DNA of 64,000 nucleotides from Montifringilla adamsi (Eukaryota; Chordata; Aves; Passeriformes; Passeridae), in contig JAGGNK010007004.1 of assembly GCA_017590115.1 (NCBI GenBank), positions 8,988,418 to 9,052,417 on the forward strand, written 5' to 3'. The position numbers were made by a program, and so were the translations under genes. The notes under the pieces were generated by a model. It was given only the letters and a program-made list of their open reading frames with translations. It did no database searches and was not told where the DNA came from. Of this stretch, positions 15,701-26,542 are shown piece by piece; position 1 is the first letter of the stretch; every line of letters starts with the position of its first letter.

Positions 15701-18700
15701 TTTTTTTTTGAGTGAACACTGTCTGGTGAAATTTTCTATTTAAAAATAATATACTCATAGGATTTCTACTACATGTGCCAGTTATAGCTGTATATTCCAC
15801 TTCTGTTTTCCTTTAGAACCTTCCTACTCGTGGCAGGTAAATCTTCCAGGCCTGGAAGACCTATGTAAGCGCAGGCTGAAATTATGCACATGGAACATGA
15901 TTTTTGTGAGCAATCTGTACCTGAACCACTGCCACTCTGAGGACTCTTACAGGAGTGTAGGAGATGATGCTTCTGGGGAATGATGCTTGTTCAGGAGACC
16001 TTCTCCTTCCTCATTTTTTACTGTTTTTTTTTGGTTTTTTTAATTCACTCAAAATTCTTCTGTGTTGGAAGAAAATAGACTTGAAAAATTTTTTTTTAAG
16101 TTAGAACCATCTATACCTTACTTACCACAAACGTATCACACACTATTAAAGCTAAATGTTTGATGCAGTGTACTCTGCAAATTCACATAAGAAATATAAA
16201 AAAAGGGGAAAAAAGGAACTCATTGAAAATATGTAAAACACTGGAATTGCTCCATAACTGTGCTTTCATGATTCCTTGTCTCTGTTGTAACTCTAGAACT
16301 CTAGAATAAAGAAGTCGTCTGATTTTTGAGAAATTTTAAGGTTAAATTCATCATTTGGCAGGAAGAAACAATGCTGGTTACTCCAAGGCTCATGTTCTGC
16401 AGTAGGACCTAGGCCACCTTGCAAATAAATACATATTGAACTTGCTCTTGAAATCCTCCAGCAGTGTAGATTCCAACCTACACTGGAATCTTCCTCCCAG
16501 GTCTCTTGTGCCCACGTTTAGCCACCCCCCTGATCAGAAAGTCCTCCCCAGTATCTCGGCTAACTCTTTTTAGTGTGCACTAAGTGAGATTGTCAGTGAA
16601 CAAAAACCGTGTGTGTCATTCATAGCCACTGCCACCACGGGCTCCTGCAGATATACCTAGCGCAATGCAGAGCCACAGGGGGTTTTGGGAAGCTGTGGAA
16701 TGTTGTCTTGCATGCAGAAGGCCTCTCTGCTCCAGCTCCTTTGCAGTGGTGTGTTATATTTTCCTTCCTTTGTGTGCGCAGCACTTTGCACTTTGTTTAG
16801 TGAAGAACGAATTTTGAGCAATGGTAAAAGCCCTCAGGTCCCACTCACTGCTGTTCCTGGGCTCCTCTTCTGAGTCAGTGGAGGCAGCAAAAGACAGCTC
16901 ATACCTCAGCTTGTCCCAGCAAGAAGGGACCCTCTAGGCCTGGTTTTTGGAAAGCACATCTTGATCCCTCAGGTTTAGACAAGTGGCAGGTGCAAGTGGA
17001 GCTCTGTCGTGGTGGAATGTGACTGATGTGGCCCTGCTGTTTCCAGGCTGTAGTCCATGGAACAGTTGTTGGTTGTGGAGAGCTGGCTGCCTGCTCAGTG
17101 TTCGCTTTCCTTGTTTCCAGCTGCTCCAACACATTCAAAGAGACTAAAAATGCACTAAATATTTCCTAATGTGCACTCTCCATAAAGACACCTGCTGTTA
17201 CTGGCATGGAAAGGTGAATGGCAGAAGTTTTGCATAGCATATTGAGCCATTGTCCAAACTTTCATATGAAGTGTGCTGATGGGTACTTGCAGCTACTTTT
17301 GAGTAAAATGAACCTTATTGTTAATGAATTCCATAAGTCTGAGATACCTCCACTGAATGTCATCCATTTTAACGAGTGTTTGGAAGTGGTTAAATGACTG
17401 ACACAAATGTTTGTGGCCTCCTTGTAGAATATTTAAAGCTGAAAGTTGTGCTGTTTGTGTTTCAGTAGATAACTTTCCCAGTGATTTTGCCCCTTTGTTA
17501 ATTTGTGGACATTTTTTCTCTGTCCTAACTTTTGCAACAGGTATATTGATTTCAAAATCATAAAGTTTTGCAAGTAGTAGTATCTTCATTTCATACCTGC
17601 TTTTGATTGCCATGTTATTCAGGATTCTCTGAAATGGAAATGGAAAGCATAATTGCTATTGAGAGAATATGAACAGACTGACCTAATCGTAGATGCCAGG
17701 GGAAAAAAAAAAAGAATAAAAAGTAATTAATTCCTTCAAAGGAGCATTTTAGTTTCCAAAGCTGTATCAGGCTGTCAAGAACAAAGTGATTCCATCTGGA
17801 AACAAATCCTTTTTCCAAATAAATTTAATACAAGAAGTTGCAAGGCAGTCTGCAGCCAGGCAGGGTTCATTTTATTCAGACAGAACTCTGCAAAAGTACT
17901 TAGCAGTAAGTTTTGAATGTTGGATTCCTGCAGGATGGTACTCCCTTTGCTGCCCAGCAGGCCAGTGCAGGTCTAAAACATCATTTCAGTTTTAGAGACA
18001 TAACACAGTTCCCTGTTTGGCTTTGTGCTGAGCTGGTGCAATCCAGGAACTGCCACACATCCAGTTAATTGGGATAGTAATGGTAAAATCTCAATTGGCT
18101 GAGCAGAAGAGAAGGAACAGCTTTTCCAGGCAATGAGACTGTTCCTGGGGAGAGGAAAAGCTCATCCTTTTTTAGACCAGCTTCCCTAGCTGGAAGGAAG
18201 AGCAGCATACAAGAGTTCTGCCTTCACATCCTCCAGGTTCTTCCTCCAGATCTGCACCTCTGATACCCATGGACAATTTGTTTCTCTCTGTGTTACCTTC
18301 AGGGTGTGAGATAGGAGACTTCTCGTGCTTCAGAATTAGGAAGTTGCCCTCTGCCATGTGTGAATTTTGAGAGCATAGTGGAACAGACTAAGAAATAAAT
18401 GACCTGTTTGGAGGGCATTGCTCATGGGGTGCAGTGTCATTTTTGTTCAGCTATGGTTAGAACATAATTTACAGATAGATCTTTCTTCAGAGGATGTATT
18501 TAATAGTTTAATGCTGAATAGGCTACAGAGGATTCTCTCTTCTTTCTTTTGCTGAACAGGATTCAATGTGTTCCACTTTAAATTGCTTTTTTATTAGGGT
18601 TATTAATGAGATTCCATAATACAGCCTAAAACAAGTATGCATTCATAGGCATCCATCAATCCTTGTTTGAACTTTCTGCAGTTTTAACTGAAATTTTATC

Positions 18701-21700
18701 TTTCTCTGTGTGTCCATGTAATGTACTTTTCTCTACCAATGGCACATTGTTAAAAGCCAGATAAAGAATGACCTGTCTGCTGAGCACATTGGTTAACTGA
18801 ACATCTAGAGCTGAACTGGCACAGATTGAAATACAAAATAAAATATTCCTCAGTCTCAGCAGCATCATCAATTCCATTCAAAGTCTTAGTGTCCTGAGTA
18901 ATTGCAATGTAGTTACAGCATTTTGGCCTGGCACAGAAGAGTTCAGATGCTGCAGACTCCTCAAGCGGTGGTGCAAGCTGTGAGTGGTGATGAGTGTGTC
19001 AGAGCCTGGCAAGGAAGAGCTTTCCTCTCTATTCCTGCACATGGATGCACCTCATTTCACTGCTGCAATCTGTTCTTTCAGGTCCAACTTCAAGCTCCTG
19101 GCTGTCAGTGGAAAACTCTATGCCATCGGTGGCCAGTCCCTTTCCAATGTGGAGTGCTACAACCCAGAGAACGACTGGTGGAATTTTGTGGCGTCCATGC
19201 CAAACCCTCTTGCAGAATTCTCAGCTTGTGAATGCAAGGGCAAGATCTATGTTATTGGAGGATACACTGCACGAGGTAACAAGTTTGCTCTTACTTCTTG
19301 TTGCTTCTTCCCTGGTTGTTTCCCAGGCCCAGATAATTTTCTCCTGTTCTTCAGGAAAGCTTTTGAACTCATGTGGAAGGCTGTGTAATGCTGATTAAAA
19401 CAGAAAGAAATAAATTGCTGGTAGAAAATTGTTGATGAAATAAACAAAACAAAACAATAGCTCTATCAGAAAAGAATCAGTTTGTTGGATTTTTTTCAGA
19501 GCCTGTGTGGACCTGGGGCTCTGTTACTTGCAGAGAACAAGCTGATGGGTACTTCAGCACCCAGCTTAGCCACTACCCCTTTTCTTAGATTTTGATTACA
19601 CAGTAGAGAGAGGTCTCAACATTTATACTTTGTTTGCTTTTTAAATACCTGGTTTAGACTGTCAGAAGGAAAAATTCATAGAAAATATCTGCCTGCCTTA
19701 GTATTTCTCATGTATTAACAGATGCTATGGTCTTTTCACTACAGTATTTCAGTGTTTCAAGTTATACCTTAATAATGGAATAGAACAATCAAAAGCTGAA
19801 GCAAGAACCAGCACTTTCAGCTTACTTAATTTCTACACCAAATTTTCTGTAGACACTATACAGAGGGGAGGATTTGAAGTTTCATTCTCTTCTGACAATT
19901 ACTTTTCTTTTATGCAGTGGGCAAACAAGTTAAGTTAAAAAAAGCTCACATTTGTTCATTCCTTAAGTACATAGTGCCATTTTTTGGGAGGAAGACATTT
20001 TCTCAGAGCACTGGAAGTCAATTTTTTTAAACATGTCAAGTGTTCAGTATTTACCAGGATTTTGAAAGTTTGAATTTGGTCTTTGCCCACTTCAGTTGAC
20101 CACAGCAGTTTTAAGGCTTTCTTTCCAAGCAGAGAATGAAATTAGAAGACAGATCAGCTTTTACAGACAGTACTGCAAGCAAAACTAAACTGATGTTAGA
20201 ACAAGCTTGTAGTATCTGAGCAGATTTGAACTCTGAATCATTTTAAAGTTCATAAAAGACACACTGCCACCCCTTAAGGTCCTTCTGGTAATGAAAATCC
20301 TCAAACACATTTTGTCCAGACCATTCTGACCCAGAGCCTGGTGGCTTCAGTGAGGAAAATGTGCCTGTGTCTATATGGAGAGCTGTGATGTGTGTGCTGC
20401 AGTCCTCTGGTCACCCCCACTACAGGATCTGCTGGGACCACTGTGCTCCCTCATGTCCAGCACTGGGACTCTCGGATGTCTGGCATGAAACACTTGTGCT
20501 GAGAAGTCAGATCCAAAGGGAAACATCCTGTGAGACAAGAGAACAAGGAGAAGGGGTTGAAACAGGTTAATGGGAAGTCTTGTCTCTAGCGACCACGGTT
20601 AGGGGTTTGGCATTTTTATCTAGAGAGAAAGGAAGAAGAGGTGAGGTGAAAGACCTCTGATTTGGTTAAGAGTGCTACACAATTATGGGAGGACCAGCTT
20701 TTCTCCTACACCCTCTGCATTCTGCAAGTTCCTTTTCTGATACTTGTGCTGTGCTTCCATCAGGCTGCCTGGTCCTGGTGTCATGAAGAGGAAGGTCAGC
20801 ACGTTGCTGATGCAGATGCCATTCCTTTAAAACTCCTGAACAAGCCGTGTGCAGTCAGGATTGCTACCCTGTGTCAGCTCCTGTCTCAGTACTTGCTGCC
20901 TGTAGGTTCAGCTGAAGGAGAGTTGTGAGTTACCTCTGGCTTCCTCCACACTCCAGGGGATTGCTGCTGCCCTCCAAACCTCTGTCATTTCCCAGGTTTT
21001 TTCCTAAAAGCCTTTTTCAATGGAAATCAAGCAGTAAAACAATAGGAAGTTTTGAGCAGTGCATAACTAGCACATTTAGGCTTCTGCATAAATCCAGGAT
21101 CATTCAGGACAACAAACACCTGTGTTTGCTATAAATAATTTCCTGAACAAGGGTCTAGAATCAGTTTTTCTGTAACATCTTGGTAGCAGACTTAGACACC
21201 AGAATTGCCACAGTTACACTGTTGATTTTCCTTCTCAAGTATGCCAATATCAGAAAGTGTTAAGACCTGAAGATATGAGAAACACTAAGGTTTATACGCT
21301 GGTTTGCTACCTTTACTACATAAAACACATGCAGCAATTAATGTTCTTTGTATTATGTTATTTTTAGTAATTTTTGGTATTTCTGTATATACCTCAGTTT
21401 TGGTAGATTTTGTGGGCTGTTTTTTTTTTAAATTTGTGTAGAGCTTTCTCCTGAGACTGCACTTTCCAAAAGATGTCGGGATCTGGAATTTTCCACTGTA
21501 AATTATAATGAATAAAGTCTTTCTCTTGAATTTGCAGCTCTCACTTCTGAACGTAGATCCTAATAGAAATTCCATGTCACACACTGCAGTGTTCACATTT
21601 TGTATTGTGGGTTTTGTTTTGGGTTTTTTTTGTTGTTTCAGTGGATATAAAAGACCCAGGCTGTGGACTGAGCATGTGAGTGCCATGTTGCAATGGACTT

Positions 21701-23428
21701 CTATTTCATACACCTCCTCTCAAATAGTTTACTGCTATAGATAGTCATAGAAACTTAATTGGGACTTCTCCTCCCCTTAATGAGTCAGAGAATGATAGGT
21801 TGTTTGTAGACAAAGGTCATCTATATGTAGAGCTGTAGTTTCACAGAGCACTGCCATGAAAATAATCAGGGTGCAAATGCTGGATGGAGCAGCACCTCCC
21901 TGATCATGCCGCTGATGCACTTCATTCACGACAATCCAGTTATATTTCTGGCTATTTATACCTGTGCCCTCACAGAACTTGTCTGTATGTCCCTGTCTGC
22001 TCTTCCCCCTGGGAGCTCATCTGGAAGTTATCATGCAGGACAGACTGGTACTGGGGAGGAGATTTAATAAAAGACCTGTCTAGAGTCTGCAAACATGTTC
22101 CTGCTTGTCACTTGAGGTTGGATTTGAGCTCAGGTCTCCAGAGACTGGAACTGAATTTACTGAGTCGCGTGGATTCTGTGATAATTTAGTGACCTAGATA
22201 ACCTTGGGCACAGCCAGGTTCTTCTCTCACCATAAATCAGGGTGGCATTGTAACAGTTTTGTGGAATAACACTATTGCAAACATATGCACATGCTGAGTT
22301 GTGAATTATGGAGATGATTTCAGCTTCTTTCTGAGCCTCTGCCTGATGGCAGAGCACAGATTTCCTGGTTCTTAGATGATTTTGATAATGTGTGTTTCTC
22401 TCTTTATAAGGTGCCCTTGGGTCATCCAGACCACTTGCTGAAATGTAACCAGGTTTATAAATTTTATTCCATAAAACTTTGAATTGTGGACCGAAATGTG
22501 AAGTACCAGAGTTAAGCTTGGATAATAAATCATCACTTGGCAGCCATTAATGAAGTGTACTCTCTTCATGATAGTTTGATTCATCTGTGGCCACTTCTGG
22601 AGATGAGAATATTGCTCCATTTCCCTCTTTGTAAAAAAATACTTACGTATCAATCAGAGACAAAATTAAAAGCATAAGCTGAAAGGTAGGGATTAGATTC
22701 TGCTAAAATCTGCGGGCCCAGAGTATTTACATCATGTAGTGTGCCAGAAGTAGCATCATTTATTTCCCCTGTGCCAAGGAACAGAACGTTCAAAGTTTCT
22801 TGTCCAGGGCAAAGAGCTGCAGTTGTCAGTGATCACCAGTTCTCCCCTGGCTTGCCCTGCAACTGTGTGAGCAATCTGCAGGAAAGGCTGGGACACTTTG
22901 TAGGAAATAAAAACGCTCCCCCACCAGTGCCTTGTGACAGAATTATTGATTTGCGAATGTGTCCTCTCTGTTTCAGGCAGGAACATGAGCATCCTGCAGT
23001 ACTGTCCCACTTCTGATTCCTGGACCAACTTGGAGCTGTGCGACGTGCACGTCCGCAAGCAGCAGATGCTGTCTGTGGAGGAGACCATCTACCTGGTGGG
23101 GGGCTGCATCCTCGACCCCGGACCAAGCCAGAGATCCAGCCCCAGTGAGGACGTGCTGACAGTGCAGTCCTACAACATTGCCACCAAAGAGTGGCTCTAC
23201 CTCAACGAGAACTCATCCAAATCCGGCCTTAACTTGACTTGCACTCTCCACAACGATGGAGTCTATATCTTGAGTAGGAATATCACTCTGTCTTCCAGCT
23301 TGGAGCAGCGTCTCTTCCTGAAGTACAACATATTCACGGACACTTGGGAGACCCTGGGACGCTTCCCAGCCTTTGGACAAAACATTCTGATCTGTTCTAT
23401 GTATTTGCCTGATGGGCGAGAAGTGTAA
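11824..23428 (+). CDS. KLHL42: KLHL42 (KLHDC5), BTB-BACK-kelch protein, complete coding span
   Basis: The coding sequence is the join of 11824-12725, 19082-19275 and 22977-23428: 1548 nt, 515 residues plus TAA. Human KLHL42 is about 505 residues. Family knowledge: KLHL42 is the substrate adaptor of a CUL3-RING ubiquitin ligase that ubiquitinates the katanin subunit p60 (KATNA1) and so affects microtubule dynamics and mitosis; it acts in the cytoplasm and at the spindle. Seen: BTB about 31-135, BACK about 137-235, then kelch repeats with Gly-Gly pairs at 269-270, 317-318, 360-361 and 407-408. Both introns have GT-AG ends, and the frame is kept. Large parts match the human protein closely, for example LANNLPADLVSVRGYGSA and PLAEFSACECKGKIYVIGG. 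Upstream lies divergent MANSC4, which supports the assignment. Confidence 0.96.
12726..19081 (+). other. KLHL42: KLHL42 intron 1
   Basis: This 6.36-kb intron runs from the donor GTAACC to the acceptor TGTTCTTTCAG. Apart from one old CR1-like piece near 16435-16575 it contains AT-rich unique sequence and short T or A runs. The open frame at 13757-14227 (plus strand, 156 codons) has no recognisable similarity and I treat it as chance. Confidence 0.9.
16435..16575 (-). mobile_element. Old, diverged CR1-like fragment
   Basis: The stretch has the layout of an ancient CR1 in reverse orientation: 'cttgaaatcctccagcagtg', 'gattcca', 'gtttagccaccc', 'gatcagaaagtcctccc'. Similarity is weaker than for the other copies and contains short insertions, which fits an old insertion. 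A repeat-library comparison would decide. Confidence 0.5.
19082..19275 (+). CDS. KLHL42: KLHL42 exon 2 (kelch repeats)
   Basis: This 194-bp exon completes Arg301 and encodes residues 302-365 plus the first base of codon 366. Acceptor: TGTTCTTTCAG|GTCC. Donor: CACGAG|GTAACA. It includes SNFKLLAVSGKLYAIGGQSL and ECKGKIYVIGGYTAR, two kelch beta-strand 'IGG' motifs at 316-318 and 359-361. The protein sequence is very close to human KLHL42 here. Confidence 0.96.
19276..22976 (+). other. KLHL42: KLHL42 intron 2
   Basis: This 3.7-kb intron has a GTAACA donor and a CTCTGTTTCAG acceptor. No repeat family or additional exon is recognised. The minus-strand frame at 21285-21713 (142 codons) lies in T/A-rich sequence and has no recognisable similarity. 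Confidence 0.9.
22977..23428 (+). CDS. KLHL42: KLHL42 exon 3 (last kelch repeats, stop)
   Basis: The acceptor is CTCTGTTTCAG|GCAGG. The alternative AG four bases downstream would put the join out of frame and hit a stop, so the first AG is used. The exon completes Gly366 (Asp in human) and runs to the TAA at 23426-23428. It encodes RNMSILQYCPTSDSW, VRKQQMLSVEETIYLVGG (392-409), an Ser-rich loop, SKSGLNLTCTLHNDGVYI and FLKYNIFTDTWETL, ending in LPDGREV. The match to human KLHL42 is strong up to the last few residues, which differ. Confidence 0.97.
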
Positions 23429-23835
23429 CGGCACCAGGGTTTTCTTTTCAGTTCATTAATGGTTCTTTGATGAAATATTGCTCCCTCTGAATAATTCCAT
23501 TTTCAGAATGTCATGTGCTTGCATAATGCAGGCATAAAATACTGATTCTTTTCTCTAAAAAGGTTTCAGAATTCAGTATGAAGAGAAATGCTTCCAGAAA
23601 CAGTTTTAAGATGTGGATTTGAAAATTTTACTAGTGTGGATTAAAATTTCACCAGGTATTGTTTGCAGCTTAAACATAAAATTATTGTGTTGGCAACTGA
23701 TACAGGAGTTCCAAAGGCAAAACTGATCAGTCTGGTTTTATTCTTCGTCTTAGTAGACAGTGTAGAACAAAACATACACATTTTAAAAGTGGAAACAATT
23801 CAATAAAGTAAATAATCAGTATAATCAAAATCACA
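23429..23835 (+). other. KLHL42: KLHL42 3' UTR (minimal estimate)
   Basis: The region after the stop codon is AT-rich with no coding potential. The first canonical poly(A) signal is AATAAA at 23812-23817, which would give a 3' UTR of about 0.4 kb. Longer forms are possible, since other AATAAA hexamers occur near 25370 and 25938. Confidence 0.55.
23812..23817 (+). terminator. KLHL42: Candidate poly(A) signal of KLHL42
   Basis: AATAAA, 384 bases after the stop codon, is the first canonical hexamer downstream. The sequence after it is A/T-rich without a marked GT-rich element, so use of this site is a guess. Confidence 0.4.
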
Positions 23836-26495
23836 TCAGGATTTATTTCTTTCAAAATACAGTTTTTACTCAAGCTATGTTCTGTCAAATGCACACTGTT
23901 TCAAATTGTTTATACTATCCCATTTTTATCTCTTCCATGGCAGCAAGTGAGATTTTCAAAGATGCTAGCAACTGGGGTCCCATCAAGAACTTTCTCTGAA
24001 TTATTTGTAGTGCAATGCTTTGCCAGGGACTGGTAGAAATTACCTAGAGGCTAGAGTTGCTGATTGGAAAGTAGATGCTCCTTTAATGGAAGTTGGCAGC
24101 ATTTCTTGCTGCTATTAAGATAGAGGTAAAAAGGCTCTTTATTCAAATGTGGAGTTTCCTAATTGTCATAAAGGTTTGAGTCTTAGTCACCTTGTTGTGT
24201 TCTGTGGTACTTAAAACTGAGTTTTAAAGATGAAATTGCAGTTGGCAGCAAGCTGTGTGTTGTGAAGATGTCCCTGAGCATGTGCAGAGGTGATCCTGCT
24301 CCAGGCACATCCTGATTGTAACACTCCTGTGGGACATGCATGGAAGGCTTGGCTCTCGTAAATGACTCCCTGAACACATCCCCCAGAGAGAGGACCTGTG
24401 AGTGTTGGCTCTTTCTTGTGTCACCAGGGAAGGTTGCCTCAGGTTTGCCACCCAGTGTTGTACTTTTGTAAAGGGCACTGTAAGGTGGTCACTGTGAACA
24501 CTCCTTTGTGAGGATCTGCAGTGGATACTGCGGGAGCTTCTCCCAGTTCCTGCCTCTTGCCTGGCAGAATTGCAGCCACACTGGCCCCTTTTCTCCTTAT
24601 AGTTCACAAGTGCAAAATTTCTTCTTGAGAAGCCTGCCCAGCTCTGGAGAGTGTGTCCTCACAACAAGGGGAGGAAAAGCTCTGGGTCACCATGAGAAGA
24701 GCCAGGTTAGAAATGTGCTAAACACATTGCAGGGATGCTGGTTCTGCACCAGCTGTTCATCCTCATAAGATGAAATTTAAAGCACCTGAACACATTCCTA
24801 ATGTGTGGAGACGTCTTTTTAGTTTCTTCATTAGAATTCAGGAATCTGAATCTTCTTTTGAAGACAGGGATCTGTTGTACGGAGGATGAGGCAGCAATGG
24901 TTCCCTCAAGGTTCTTGTAACTCCTTGCTTTTCCACAGTTTTGAATGAAATCTGTTCTTGCTAAATTGCCTTGTCAGTCGCTGCTCACACATTAATCTTG
25001 GTGCTTCCAATCACCTGTAGCAACCCAAACAGAAAATCCTAGGAAGCTTCTCCAGAATGAGGGCATTTGTGTTTGAACACTTTCAGGATGAAAGCAAGCA
25101 CAACACAAGGTATTTTGGATGTCTGAGATTTGCCTTTTTGGGTGGAACTTTTGCAGCCTGGTGGAGAACGTCATGCCTCAGCCCAAACTGGTGCCTGCCA
25201 CTCAGCTCTGTCTGACTTCAATTAGCTAAGTCCATGTTGATGTGTTTTTATTTCCTTTGAAGACATTGTGCAACTGCTGTGTTTTGACAGCAGCATGACC
25301 ACACAATTGCTCTTCTGCAATGAAGCAATTAAGTAACTTTTATAAGATGCTTCTTCCAGAAGTGTTTTAGAATAAATATTAGCAGGGTGCCATTACCTTG
25401 TGATAAATTATCTCAGTCACATTATGCTACTTGCTTTCCTAAATTTCTGTTCAGTTCCAGATTCAGTACTCTACAGTCAACTGTGACCAATATTGGTGGA
25501 GAGAACCACATCCAAGTCACATCCAAATTCTCTTTTCTAACAAATTAACCAAGAAACCCTGTCACTCCTGGGTTTGCAGTGGGGTGTATCAAATCAAATC
25601 CTTTCAAACCCATTCATTTCTTAGTGCAGTCATAATTCCAAAACTATGACATCATCTTCATGTGATTACTCTTTTTCAGAAGAGGCCTTTCCACACTGGA
25701 TTTATCTTGGTTTCAACTTCCAACAATCAAGTGACCACCTTGAAAACCTGCTCAAATGCAGAAGACAAAGATGTGTGTGACTGTAAATACAGTCAGACCC
25801 TTTTGTCAGTCCATGGTGCAAATGCCTCCTACACTGACATCTAACAGTACTGCAGTCACAAATCAAAACTGGTGTTTAATTTACTGGTAGCATTAATTAG
25901 TGTAAGAATCTAAATGTGCTGTATTACTACAGGCCAAAATAAAAATAAATGCTTTTTTTTAACGGAATCCTTTACAGAAAAGTATGCAGTGTGTGTGGCC
26001 CCATACCTCAGGAAAGAACCAAACACTGTAATGGCTGTCTCGTGCCCTGTTTATTTTCTTTCTATCAGTTTTATACTTCATGTTCACTTTTTATATTTTG
26101 GGGCAAGGAAAATGTCTGAGAGCCACTAACAGAATAATTAAACACTACTTTTTAGCCAATGGAAATGTTCAGTGATCCAGTGTGCTCTCCTTTCTCTGGT
26201 GGTGGGAGGAAAGGCCCTTGATCTTAGAAGTAGCCAAAGAGGCCTTGCAGTTTGACCAACTGGAAATTCCTCTGTTGTTCTCATGTTGCTCCAAACTTAC
26301 CATGTGGGCTTGGAGAGATCCTTCCAGCTCCTGGCATCTGCATCTCCAAAAGTGACACGTGAGTAGGAGCGTTCATCTTGTGGGAACACAAGGGTTTTCT
26401 GGTGTGTAGTGTTTGAAAGAATTCCTGAGCATGTGAAGTACATTTGTCCTCAGTGCTGGAACTGCTTCCTTGGCTATTCAGACTGCTCCAGCAAG

Positions 26496-26542
26496 TGCTA
26501 ATTACCTCAGAAAGTGCTAATTATTTCAACCTCTGCTAATTA
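26496..26542 (+). promoter_or_regulatory. Array of three TGCTAATTA motifs at exact 19-bp spacing
   Basis: TGCTAATTA occurs at 26496-26504, 26515-26523 and 26534-26542. TAATTA is the core of many homeodomain binding sites (for example LHX, MSX, DLX, PRRX). The flanks are partly similar (AAGTGCTAATTA twice), suggesting a degenerate 19-bp tandem repeat. Regulatory function is inference only. Confidence 0.35.

Noticed and set aside
24224..24607. 127-codon minus-strand frame downstream of KLHL42
   Set aside because: No domain, no splice context, composition like the surrounding intergenic DNA.
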